DNA of 12,919 nucleotides, taken from positions 1 to 12,919 of the forward strand of contig JABDRK010000099.1 in the NCBI GenBank assembly GCA_013041785.1, in the 5' to 3' direction. Position 1 is the stretch's first letter. The number at the start of each line of letters is the position of its first letter. The translations under genes were made by a program, and so were the position numbers. The notes under the pieces are model-generated. The model saw only the letters and a list, made by a program, of their open reading frames with translations. It was not told the DNA's origin and searched no databases. Below, piece after piece: positions 1 through 5,920 of the stretch. The DNA comes from Eudoraea sp. (GTDB taxonomy: Bacteria; Bacteroidota; Bacteroidia; Flavobacteriales; Flavobacteriaceae).

Positions 1-10
1 GTGTCCAGGT

Positions 11-985
11 CTAAAGCGCCATCAGGTTGCAGCCTCTTAAGTCGGCATGACCAAATCTCCCGAGAATCTCAAAGCCTCCATCCGGAAGTAATTTTCCCAG
101 ATCCTGGGTAGCCAGAAAACTACAGGAGTGCAAATTTGCAAGATCAATGATATTCACGCCTCCGGTTTTTCCCGGAGGCAAAATAGTAAGGGGGTCTTCA
201 GGGTCCCGGATCAGTACCTTCATCCAGGGAGGGCATTCAAACTTTCCATCGTCAGTGGAATACGCCTGAGACAATAATTCGGTCATTCCGTATTCACTGT
301 GAATAGTGGGAACACCAAATCCATCCCGGAGTTTTTTATGCAATTCTTCCCGGATCATTTCCTTTCTCCTCCCCTTCATTCCGCCCGTTTCCATCACTAA
401 AGTATTTTTCAGCCGGAAAGAATACTTCTCAACCAAATCCAGCAGTGCAAATGAAACCCCGATCAAAAGTACCCGGGTTCCCTTGGAATCAAGGCGGTGT
501 AATTTCTCTGCCAATAACTTGTGTTCATGCAAATAGAACCCGCTTTCCGGGTGCGCGGATTTATCGATCAACGCATTGACCATATACACCAGGGATGAGC
601 CTTCCCGTTCCAGGTAAGAAGGAAGCAAAGCCAGGATACAATAATCCCCGGGACTGCCATAGAATTGTTGGAATGATCGAAAAAAACTTTTATGGTAAAT
701 CGATTTGTCGGCAACAAAATGTTTACTGGGAACTTGTCCGGTTGTACCACTGCTGGAAAAAATGATTTCAGGGGAAAATTCACCGGTATATACCTTGTGT
801 GTTTTATAAAACTGGATGGGTAAAAAGGGAATCCTTTCGGCAGTATCTACTTGCCCGGGAGCAATACCAAGGTGTTTGCAGAATGTCCTGTACGTAGTAT
901 TTTCCCGGTATTGAAAACGAAAAATATCCAGGGCCAGAGGGCCGAATTTTGAAGGCGTGCAGTCAAAAATATTTTGGATATCCAT
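11..985 (-). CDS. LuxE/PaaK-type acyl-adenylating enzyme (acyl-protein synthetase-like)
   Basis: A 324-residue protein of the ANL adenylating superfamily, closest by motif to LuxE (acyl-protein synthetase) and phenylacetate-CoA ligase. Visible motifs are the phosphate-binding loop FSSSGTTG at residues 76-83, EYGMTE at 231-236 (the adenine/acyl-site motif), a TQDLG segment at 293-297 supplying the ribose-binding Asp, and GRFGHADLRGCN at 309-320. LuxE activates a fatty acid as acyl-AMP and passes it to a Cys close to its C-terminus. Here Cys319 lies six residues from the end, so a similar covalent intermediate is possible, but that is inference. The protein is shorter than typical LuxE (about 370 residues). 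No luxCDAB genes lie nearby, so a role in light production is not supported. Substrate unknown; an acyl or aryl acid used in lipid, pigment or surface-polymer modification is plausible. The ATG at 985 fits the usual N-terminus. The adenylating fold is secure, the substrate is not. Confidence 0.8.
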   Translation of the reverse strand: MDIQNIFDCTPSKFGPLALDIFRFQYRENTTYRTFCKHLGIAPGQVDTAERIPFLPIQFYKTHKVYTGEFSPEIIFSSSGTTGQVPSKHFVADKSIYHKSFFRSFQQFYGSPGDYCILALLPSYLEREGSSLVYMVNALIDKSAHPESGFYLHEHKLLAEKLHRLDSKGTRVLLIGVSFALLDLVEKYSFRLKNTLVMETGGMKGRRKEMIREELHKKLRDGFGVPTIHSEYGMTELLSQAYSTDDGKFECPPWMKVLIRDPEDPLTILPPGKTGGVNIIDLANLHSCSFLATQDLGKLLPDGGFEILGRFGHADLRGCNLMAL

Positions 986-1012
986 TACCCGTTTTAGCTG
1001 CAGTAAAAATAA

Positions 1013-1039
1013 CCAAAATAAAAAGGCGCAGTAAGCACC
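1013..1039 (-). terminator. Intrinsic terminator after the first sorting-domain mini-gene
   Basis: On the minus strand the sequence reads GGTGC-TTACT-GCGCC followed by TTTTTATTTT. This is a 5-bp GC-rich stem with one G-T wobble (arms 1035-1039 and 1025-1029), a 5-base loop and a U tract at 1015-1024. It lies about 30 bases past the stop of the 1071-1394 gene. The same bases could also hold a weak promoter for the LuxE-like gene (TTG at 1041-1039, 18 bases, then TATTTTGG at 1020-1013). The two readings are not exclusive. Confidence 0.5.
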
Positions 1040-1070
1040 AATGTCATTCCTGCGGTAAGGCAGACAGGGG

Positions 1071-1394
1071 TTATTTAACCACCAACTTCCTGGTCATGGT
1101 TTTCTTATTCTCGATAACCTGAATAACATAAACACCCGGAATAAGACGGGATATGTCCAGGGCATTGTTGCGAATCCGGTCTGTAAGTACAACTTTGCCA
1201 AAAACATCATAGATGGAGATTTCCTTGATGCCATTGTCTTTGGTAGTAATATAGACCACATTGTTAAAGGCCGGATTGGGATAGAGCTTGAAGTCTTCTA
1301 TTTGAGTATCCGATGCAGAAGCTATGTCTACGGTATCCTGAGCGGAAACAGATACAACCATGCCTAGTAAAAGGAATAAGTAGATTAGCTTCAT
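1071..1394 (-). CDS. Secreted mini-protein made of a T9SS type A sorting domain
   Basis: A 107-residue protein. Residues 1-18 are a Sec signal peptide (hydrophobic core LIYLFLLLGMVVSVSA, likely cut before Gln19). Residues 19-31 are a short polar linker. Residues 32-107 are a complete Por-secretion-system C-terminal domain: FKLYPNP at 35-41, the strand motif ISIYDVFG at 59-66, PGVYVIQV at 86-93 and the basic tail KKTMTRKLVVK. In known T9SS cargo this domain guides the protein through the outer-membrane translocon and is normally removed by the PorU sortase. Here almost nothing would remain after removal, so the domain itself may be the product. It is about 50% identical, without gaps, over 76 residues to the neighbour at 1575-1883, so the two look like a tandem duplication. 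Function unknown; the domain assignment is firm. Confidence 0.88.
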   Translation of the reverse strand: MKLIYLFLLLGMVVSVSAQDTVDIASASDTQIEDFKLYPNPAFNNVVYITTKDNGIKEISIYDVFGKVVLTDRIRNNALDISRLIPGVYVIQVIENKKTMTRKLVVK

Positions 1395-1411
1395 ATGTAT
1401 TGATTTGGGAT

Positions 1412-1440
1412 CAACAATATAAAAATAGGTAATAATGCAA
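1412..1440 (-). promoter_or_regulatory. Possible promoter of the first sorting-domain mini-gene
   Basis: On the minus strand TTG (1440-1438) is followed after 18 bases by TATTGTTG (1419-1412), one mismatch from the Bacteroidota -7 element TAnnTTTG. This would start transcription about 10 bases before the ATG at 1394. The leader would be short and the match imperfect, so this is only a candidate. Confidence 0.3.
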
Positions 1441-1499
1441 TCGGCTTACTTGAATTGTTGTGAACGGACAGATTTTGTAGGTAAAGTAACTCTTCGATT

Positions 1500-1532
1500 C
1501 CGTTCATCGATAAAACTGAACATTTCATCGAT
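1500..1532. promoter_or_regulatory. LytTR-like paired direct repeat upstream of the first mini-gene
   Basis: TTCATCGAT occurs at 1503-1511 and again at 1524-1532: a perfect 9-bp direct repeat with a 12-bp spacer, so the copies are 21 bp (two helical turns) apart. The left copy extends to CCGTTCATC (1500-1508), one base from the AlgR-type LytTR core CCGTTCGTC as I recall it. LytTR-family regulators are known to bind such 9-bp direct repeats with 12-13 bp spacers. The site is 106-138 bp upstream of the ATG at 1394. The motif recurs upstream of the paralogue (1969-2011). That it is a regulator site is inference. Confidence 0.5.
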
Positions 1533-1542
1533 TGGATAAATA

Positions 1543-1574
1543 ATAAAAAAAAGGTTGAAGACCCCCGATTTGGG
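1543..1574 (-). terminator. Weak terminator-like segment after the second mini-gene
   Basis: Just past the TAG of the 1575-1883 gene, the minus strand has a short GC-rich segment able to form only small stems (for example CCC with GGG around AAATC). It is followed by a run of eight T (1552-1545). The U tract is convincing but the stem is weak. Confidence 0.3.
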
Positions 1575-1883
1575 CTATTTGACGATTAATTTACGCGTAG
1601 CGACTTTGTCCTTTTCAATAACACGCAGTACATAAACTCCGGCATCCAGATCAGTTAAATTGAGTTCCTTGCCAAGAATAGTAACCTCTTTTACCCGGGT
1701 GCCGAATACATCAAAAATCAGGATTTTTTTTGGGGCATTTTGTGCAGTCTGAATGTAGACTTTGCCATTGGTTACCGGATTAGGATACATTTTGAAACCC
1801 TGGATTTCTCCCGAAACAGGTTTGTCCTGCCCATAGCTGAGCGAGAAAAAAGCCAATAAGCAAACTAAGTAAAAGTGCTTCAT
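1575..1883 (-). CDS. Second secreted mini-protein made of a T9SS type A sorting domain
   Basis: A 102-residue protein starting at the ATG at 1883. The frame can be opened at 1940, but that would put 19 odd residues before the signal peptide and would lie upstream of the promoter at 1911-1940, so 1883 is chosen. Residues 1-18 are a signal peptide (FYLVCLLAFFSLSYG, likely cut before Gln19). Only about 8 residues separate it from the sorting domain at about 27-102, which has FKMYPNP at 30-36, ILIFDVFG at 54-61, AGVYVLRV at 81-88 and the tail KDKVATRKLIVK. It is the paralogue of the 1071-1394 product. As there, no cargo domain is present. It may be a decoy, carrier or signalling peptide of the secretion system, but this is inference. 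Confidence 0.87.
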   Translation of the reverse strand: MKHFYLVCLLAFFSLSYGQDKPVSGEIQGFKMYPNPVTNGKVYIQTAQNAPKKILIFDVFGTRVKEVTILGKELNLTDLDAGVYVLRVIEKDKVATRKLIVK

Positions 1884-1910
1884 GCAAGGGATATAACAAA
1901 GTGTATACCA

Positions 1911-1940
1911 CAAAGATAGCTTTTTTGAAAACCGCGTCAA
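1911..1940 (-). promoter_or_regulatory. Bacteroidota-type promoter of the second mini-gene
   Basis: On the minus strand TTGACG begins at 1940. After TTG and a further 19 bases comes TATCTTTG (1918-1911), a perfect match to the Bacteroidota -7 element TAnnTTTG with good spacing from a -33 TTG. Transcription would start near 1904, giving a leader of about 20 bases before the ATG at 1883. This is the main argument for that start codon. Confidence 0.65.
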
Positions 1941-1968
1941 GAAGACCTTTTAAATTTTACCTAAAAAT

Positions 1969-2011
1969 TCGATGAAATGCATCTTGTCGGCAATATCTTG
2001 CACTTCATCGA
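1969..2011. promoter_or_regulatory. Inverted pair of TTCATCGA motifs upstream of the second mini-gene
   Basis: TCGATGAA at 1969-1976 and TTCATCGA at 2004-2011 form an inverted pair. The left copy, read on the minus strand, is CATTTCATCGA (1979-1969), an exact 11-base match to CATTTCATCGA at 1521-1531 on the plus strand. The pair lies 86-128 bp upstream of the ATG at 1883, about the same distance as the repeats upstream of the paralogue. It looks like a shared operator, although the copies here are inverted and not a 21-bp direct repeat. Confidence 0.42.
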
Positions 2012-2115
2012 CCAAATTGCAGCTTTAATTAGGGAAAAAGTGCTAAAAATTGAGAATGACCTATTAAAAAAACCAGGGATCACCTTGGATTTCCATGTGC
2101 TTATGTTAGGAAATT

Positions 2116-2150
2116 GTTATCCGCATTAAATCAATGTTAAGCGCATAAAG
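2116..2150. promoter_or_regulatory. Approximate direct repeat upstream of the response-regulator promoter
   Basis: GTTATCCGCATTAAA (2116-2130) and GTTAAGCGCATAAAG (2136-2150) match at 11 of 15 positions with a 20-bp period. The right copy lies where a -33 element would be for the -7 box at 2169-2176, and no TTG is found there. PhoB-family regulators typically bind tandem repeats that replace the -35 element. Autoregulation by the adjacent regulator is therefore a reasonable inference. Confidence 0.35.
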
Positions 2151-2168
2151 CCAAAGATGTATTATATT

Positions 2169-2176
2169 TACTTTTG
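2169..2176 (+). promoter_or_regulatory. -7 promoter element of the two-component operon
   Basis: TACTTTTG matches the Bacteroidota -7 element TAnnTTTG exactly. Transcription would begin near 2183, about 19 bases before the ATG at 2202. No clear -33 TTG is present. Confidence 0.5.
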
Positions 2177-2201
2177 ATCAGATGATCCAAATCCAAACCC
2201 C

Positions 2202-2891
2202 ATGAAAAAGGAAGATATTAAAATATTGTTGGTAGATGATGAGCCCGATATTCTCGAAATCTTAAAATACAATCTTTCTTCTCAGGGATATCAGGTATAC
2301 ACAGCTAAAAATGGGACAGAAGGGGTGCAGAAAGCCAAAAAGAAAAACCCCCATCTGATTATCCTCGATGTAATGATGCCGGAAATGGATGGCATTGAAG
2401 CCTGCGAGATCATTCGGAACACCAAAGGCCTGGAGAATACTATCATTACGTTTCTTACGGCCCGCGGGGAAGATTATTCCCAGGTGGCTGGTTTTGATGC
2501 CGGGGCCGACGATTACATTACCAAACCCATCAAACCCAAGGTCCTCCTCAGTAAGATCAAAGCCCTCCTGAGACGTCTCAAGGAAGACGATAGCATGAAG
2601 GTGGAAGAAATAATGAAAGTGGGCCAAATTGTGATCAACAGGGAAGAGTATAAAGTCATGAACAAAGGGGAAGAGATTATTCTCCCCCGTAAGGAATTCG
2701 AGTTGCTGGCTCTTTTGGCTTCTAAGCCCAATAAGGTATTTAAAAGGGAGGTAATTCTCGATAAGGTTTGGGGTCAGGAAGTGGTTGTTGGGGGACGCAC
2801 AATTGATGTCCACATCAGAAAACTACGGGAGAAAATCGGTGACCAGCACTTCAAAACGGTAAAAGGAGTAGGGTATAAGTTTGTTTTATAA
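2202..2891 (+). CDS. OmpR/PhoB-family response regulator
   Basis: A 229-residue DNA-binding response regulator of standard length. The receiver domain (about 5-125) has the acidic pair Asp12-Asp13, the phosphoacceptor Asp56 in LIILDVMMPEMDG, Thr86 and Lys108 in YITKP. The winged-helix domain (about 138-229) has LPRKEFELLALL, the recognition-helix region GGRTIDVHIRKLREKIG and the C-terminal hairpin KGVGYKF. It would be phosphorylated by the kinase encoded immediately downstream and bind tandem DNA repeats as a dimer. Its stop overlaps the kinase ATG by one base (TAATG), so the two are translationally coupled. It resembles regulators often named PhoB or PhoP in Bacteroidota, but no phosphate genes lie nearby, so I give no symbol. 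Regulon unknown; candidate autoregulatory repeats lie at 2116-2150. Confidence 0.93.
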   Translation: MKKEDIKILLVDDEPDILEILKYNLSSQGYQVYTAKNGTEGVQKAKKKNPHLIILDVMMPEMDGIEACEIIRNTKGLENTIITFLTARGEDYSQVAGFDAGADDYITKPIKPKVLLSKIKALLRRLKEDDSMKVEEIMKVGQIVINREEYKVMNKGEEIILPRKEFELLALLASKPNKVFKREVILDKVWGQEVVVGGRTIDVHIRKLREKIGDQHFKTVKGVGYKFVL

Positions 2892-3991
2892 TGGCGGCTA
2901 CCAGAGTAAAAAAGTCCTATAAATTTGCCATTAGATCCTCAAGTTTAATCACAATCTTACTTATTGGATTATTTTCTGCCTGGTTATGGTATACCGGGAG
3001 TTTAACAGAGGCCTGGTACTATATTCCTGCTATAGCTGCGATAACCTTTGGGGTCTGTTTTGCAGTTATCCAGATCAGGGTCCAAAAGTATATATATCGC
3101 CGTATAAAGCGCATATACGATGATGTATCCTTATTGGAAGCCAGCTCTATGCCCTCCAATCCGGTAATTACAGATATGTCTACCCTCACCAAGGAGATCG
3201 AAAAATTTGCCAAGGACAAAAAAATTGAAATTGACACCCTCAATATTCGTGAAGAATACCGGAAGGAATTTTTGGGAAATATTTCCCACGAACTGAAGAC
3301 CCCGTTATTTACAGTTCAGGGGTATATCCTGACCCTCCTGGATGGGGCCATGAACGACAAGAATGTCCGAAAGAAATACCTGCAACGTGCCGCTAAAGGC
3401 GTAGAACGACTTATTTATATCATAAAAGATCTTGACCTGATTACCAAACTGGAAGTTGGGGACCTGAACCTGAAGAGGGAAGATTTTGATATTATCGAAC
3501 TCATTCAGAATGTCTTCGATCTGCTGGAAATGAAAGCATCAAAGAAGAATATTGACCTTACTTTTGATATGGAATATAAGGACCCGATCCTGGTACATGC
3601 AGATCGAGAGAAGATAGAGCAGGTGATTAGCAACTTATTAGTCAATTCCATAAAATACGGTCAGGAAAACGGCACTACCGAAGTAAGTGTGGAAAACCTG
3701 ATAAAAAACAAGGTGATTATCCGGATTACTGATAATGGGGAAGGCATCCCACAGGAACATATTCCACGGGTTTTCGAGCGGTTTTATCGGGTAGACAAGA
3801 GTGGAAGCCGACAAGAAGGCGGCTCCGGCCTGGGCTTGTCGATTGTAAAGCATATCATTGAAGCCCATGGGGAAAAGATCTATGTGGAAAGCGTTACCGA
3901 TGTGGGTTCAGAATTTTCCTTTACCCTTGAAAAGGCTGAAAATTTACCTGACCTTCCCACTATAGAACAGAAGCTCTCCAATCCGGCATAA
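2891..3991 (+). CDS. Membrane sensor histidine kinase (PhoR-like)
   Basis: A 366-residue histidine kinase. Two membrane segments (about 16-34 and 44-62) are separated by only some 7-9 residues, so there is essentially no periplasmic sensor domain. A linker (63-120) precedes the dimerisation domain with the H-box FLGNISHELKTP (phosphoacceptor His133). The ATPase domain has the N-box QVISNLLVNSIKYG (Asn248, Asn252), DNGEGI at 281-286, the F-box FERFYR at 295-300 and the G2 box GGSGLGL at 310-316. All catalytic residues are present. It would phosphorylate the partner regulator at Asp56. With no PAS and no extracytoplasmic domain, the signal probably arrives through the membrane or a partner protein (inference). 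The short C-terminal tail after 347 is unremarkable. Confidence 0.93.
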   Translation: MAATRVKKSYKFAIRSSSLITILLIGLFSAWLWYTGSLTEAWYYIPAIAAITFGVCFAVIQIRVQKYIYRRIKRIYDDVSLLEASSMPSNPVITDMSTLTKEIEKFAKDKKIEIDTLNIREEYRKEFLGNISHELKTPLFTVQGYILTLLDGAMNDKNVRKKYLQRAAKGVERLIYIIKDLDLITKLEVGDLNLKREDFDIIELIQNVFDLLEMKASKKNIDLTFDMEYKDPILVHADREKIEQVISNLLVNSIKYGQENGTTEVSVENLIKNKVIIRITDNGEGIPQEHIPRVFERFYRVDKSGSRQEGGSGLGLSIVKHIIEAHGEKIYVESVTDVGSEFSFTLEKAENLPDLPTIEQKLSNPA

Positions 3992-4126
3992 TCCTCAACC
4001 TCCTCCTGGTGTTTCATTTTAGATCGACTCTGTTCGCAGCATGGAAGTTTTTTTTCTTGCTGGCCAGAATGTTCAGCCTGTTCACCTGGGATAAGAAAAA
4101 AAGCCAATGACAATTTTGGTTTTCCT

Positions 4127-4134
4127 TAGTTTTG
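4127..4134 (+). promoter_or_regulatory. -7 promoter element upstream of trmB
   Basis: TAGTTTTG matches TAnnTTTG exactly and lies 25 bases before the GTG at 4160. It suggests that trmB-lysE-alkyltransferase has its own promoter in the 168-base gap after the kinase gene. No well-spaced TTG was found upstream. The rest of that gap holds a T8 run at 4050-4057 but no convincing terminator. Confidence 0.4.
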
Positions 4135-4159
4135 TTAAATCATTAAATTTCATAATTCC

Positions 4160-4831
4160 GTGGGGAGTAAGAACAAGCTCAGGCGATTCCGGGAAAATGA
4201 GACATTTCCCAATGTTATTCAGCCGGGCCGGGAGCAGGTAATTAAAGGGAAGTTTCAATACAAAGGCCGGTGGCACGAGTACTTTGGCAATTCACATCCG
4301 ATTGTTCTGGAACTGGGATGCGGCAAAGGAGAATATTCTGTAGGCCTCGCCAAAAAATTCCCTCACCGGAATTATATTGGGGTAGACATAAAAGGGGCAC
4401 GTTTCTGGAAAGGGGCTAAAACAGCCCTTGAAGAAAATCTGCAGCAGGTGGCCTTCCTGAGAACACAGATTGAACTCATAGACCTGCTTTTTGCTGAAAA
4501 TGAGGTCTCAGAGATTTGGATTACCTTTCCTGATCCGCAAATCAAGTACAAACGAACCAAGCACCGGTTGATCAATACAGACTATTTGGATAAATACAAA
4601 CATATCCTCAAGGATGAAGGAATCCTTAACCTCAAAACAGATAGTGAATTCCTTCACGGATATACCCTGGGATTGCTTCGGGGATTGGGACATGAAGTGC
4701 TCTATACCAACCACAACATATATCAAAATTCAGGGAGCCCCCCTGAAGTAACAGAGATACAGACATTTTATGAAAATCAGTATCTTGAGGAAGGAAAACC
4801 CATAACGTACATAAAGTTCAGGCTCAACTGA
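4160..4831 (+). CDS. trmB: tRNA (guanine-N7)-methyltransferase TrmB
   Basis: A 223-residue SAM-dependent enzyme that methylates N7 of G46 in the variable loop of tRNAs. Motifs: the SAM-binding loop ELGCGKGEYS at 51-60, GVDIKG at 74-79, the hallmark FPDPQIKYKRTKHRL at 123-137 and the C-terminal TEIQTFYE (198-205), matching the family's T-x-x-E signature. The start is GTG at 4160. No in-frame ATG lies close upstream, and the resulting N-terminus MGSKNKLRRFRENETF is the conserved opening of flavobacterial TrmB, so GTG is well supported. The next gene begins 3 bases after the stop. Length is normal for the family. Confidence 0.95.
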   Translation: MGSKNKLRRFRENETFPNVIQPGREQVIKGKFQYKGRWHEYFGNSHPIVLELGCGKGEYSVGLAKKFPHRNYIGVDIKGARFWKGAKTALEENLQQVAFLRTQIELIDLLFAENEVSEIWITFPDPQIKYKRTKHRLINTDYLDKYKHILKDEGILNLKTDSEFLHGYTLGLLRGLGHEVLYTNHNIYQNSGSPPEVTEIQTFYENQYLEEGKPITYIKFRLN

Positions 4832-4834
4832 CCC

Positions 4835-5464
4835 ATGACGCACTTGCTCCTCCTTTTTTTTGCTACCTATTCGGCGGCGTTTATGGCCACCGTACCTCCT
4901 GGTCTCCTGAATATGAATGCGGCTAAAACCAGTGTGGAAAGGGGGAAATCGGACGGGATAATTTTCAGCATGGGTGTTTCTACCATGATTATGGTACAGG
5001 CCTATGTTGCCGTTCTTATCTCCAAATTCCTGTATCGCCACCCTGAAGTTATCGATATTCTTTTAAAATTGGCCATCGCCGTATTTGCCTTCTTTGCCAT
5101 CTACTTTTATGTATCTGCAAAAAACAACAAACCTGAGAAAATGCGGCTTTCTAAGGTGAGTAGGAAGAACAGCTTTTTAAAGGGACTTTTGCTCGCAGCG
5201 CTCAATTTGCTTACCATCCCCTACTACAGCGGCCTTAATGCCATGTGGAATGCTTCAGGCTGGATTAAATTTGAGCTGTGGGACATCCTGACCTTTATTG
5301 TGGCTGCCGGAGCAGGAACCTTCACCGTTTTATACCTATACACAGTTTATTTCAACAAATTGGAAAACAAAACCAACGCTTTCTCCCGCAATTCCAATTA
5401 CATTTTGAGCTTTCTCATGCTGATTCTGCTAGTGATCACCATTATTCGTATTTTCTATAAATAA
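4835..5464 (+). CDS. LysE/RhtB-family transporter
   Basis: A 209-residue integral membrane protein with about six hydrophobic segments (roughly 3-24, 41-65, 72-94, 115-135, 150-174 and 187-207). It carries the LysE-family N-terminal pattern: a first helix ending in VPPGLLNMNAAKTSVERG (20-37), followed by a second helix FSMGVSTMIMVQAYVAV. Characterised members export amino acids such as lysine, arginine, homoserine or threonine by proton antiport. The substrate here cannot be read from sequence. The gene starts 3 bases after trmB and its stop directly abuts the next ATG (TAA then ATG), so it is in an operon with both. Confidence 0.85.
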   Translation: MTHLLLLFFATYSAAFMATVPPGLLNMNAAKTSVERGKSDGIIFSMGVSTMIMVQAYVAVLISKFLYRHPEVIDILLKLAIAVFAFFAIYFYVSAKNNKPEKMRLSKVSRKNSFLKGLLLAALNLLTIPYYSGLNAMWNASGWIKFELWDILTFIVAAGAGTFTVLYLYTVYFNKLENKTNAFSRNSNYILSFLMLILLVITIIRIFYK

Positions 5465-5797
5465 ATGAAAACGGGCAATCAGAACTTCTTTGAACTGGTA
5501 TATAAGGTAGCACGTGAGATCCCTTACGGGCGTGTGACTTCCTATGGAGCTATTGCCAGGTATTTGGGTGCTGCGCGCAGTGCCAGAATGGTGGGCTGGG
5601 CGATGAACGGTGCCGTAGCCCGGGAAGATATCCCCGCCCATAGGGTGGTAAACCGCAAGGGCCTGCTCACCGGGAAACATCATTTTGGTGGCAGTACGCT
5701 TATGCAACAGCTTTTGGAAAATGAGGGGGTGGCGGTAGAAAACGACCAGGTGGTCAATTTCGAAAAACACTTCTGGGATCCGGCCCAGGAATTATAA
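5465..5797 (+). CDS. Alkyltransferase-like protein (MGMT family, no reactive Cys)
   Basis: A 110-residue protein equal to the DNA-binding domain of O6-alkylguanine-DNA alkyltransferase. It has the helix-turn-helix region IPYGRVTSYGAIARYLG (19-35), the nucleotide-flipping Arg41 in RSARMVGWAMN and the active-site motif in the form IPAHRVV (56-62). The methyl-accepting Cys of PCHR is Ala58 here, so the protein cannot carry out suicidal dealkylation. Such alkyltransferase-like proteins are known to bind O6-alkylguanine, bend the DNA and hand lesions to nucleotide excision repair (Atl1 of fission yeast, YbaZ of E. coli, which has Trp at this place). It contains no Cys at all. It starts directly at the lysE-family stop and ends the operon before the terminator at 5820-5840. 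Confidence 0.9.
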   Translation: MKTGNQNFFELVYKVAREIPYGRVTSYGAIARYLGAARSARMVGWAMNGAVAREDIPAHRVVNRKGLLTGKHHFGGSTLMQQLLENEGVAVENDQVVNFEKHFWDPAQEL

Positions 5798-5819
5798 GGT
5801 TTTTGGTTTCCTGTATGCA

Positions 5820-5840
5820 GGGGCTTAGAGCCCTCTTTTT
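5820..5840 (+). terminator. Intrinsic terminator of the trmB operon
   Basis: GGGCT (5821-5825), loop TAG, AGCCC (5829-5833), then TCTTTTT. This is a strong 5-bp stem with a tight loop and a U tract, 22 bases after the stop of the alkyltransferase-like gene. Confidence 0.75.
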
Positions 5841-5875
5841 CAGGGGCACTTCTTCCTAGTTTCCCCACCAAACCT

Positions 5876-5883
5876 TATCTTTG
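5876..5883 (+). promoter_or_regulatory. -7 promoter element of the mrp-nifU operon
   Basis: TATCTTTG is an exact TAnnTTTG match 37 bases before the ATG at 5921, just past the terminator of the upstream operon. It is identical to the -7 box of mini-gene 2. The -33 element is not clear. Confidence 0.55.
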
Positions 5884-5920
5884 CCGTTTAGCGAAAGTAT
5901 ATAAACAGGAACAGCAGCAG

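Larger units (their letters stand above)
1884..2201. other. Divergent intergenic region between mini-gene 2 and the response regulator
   Basis: This 318-base gap between divergent genes holds the promoter of the leftward mini-gene (1911-1940), two TTCATCGA motifs (1969-2011), a small hairpin at 2073-2088, an approximate direct repeat (2116-2150) and the -7 element of the rightward regulator gene (2169-2176). No credible small gene was seen in it. Confidence 0.6.

Noticed and set aside
1883..1940. Longer start at 1940 for the second sorting-domain mini-gene
   Set aside because: It would place a poor N-terminal extension before the signal peptide, and the perfect promoter at 1911-1940 lies inside the extension.
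2073..2088. Hairpin CCAGGGATCACCTTGG with a T7 run after it on the minus strand
   Set aside because: The minus-strand stem has an A-C mismatch and no minus-strand gene ends there. On the plus strand there is no U tract. Too weak to call a terminator.
2262..2813. Minus-strand open frame of 183 codons
   Set aside because: It is a shadow of the response-regulator gene, with a low-complexity translation and no recognisable domain.
2202..3991. Naming the two-component pair PhoB/PhoR
   Set aside because: No phosphate transport or phosphatase genes are nearby, the kinase lacks a PAS domain, and this regulator type is common to many systems.
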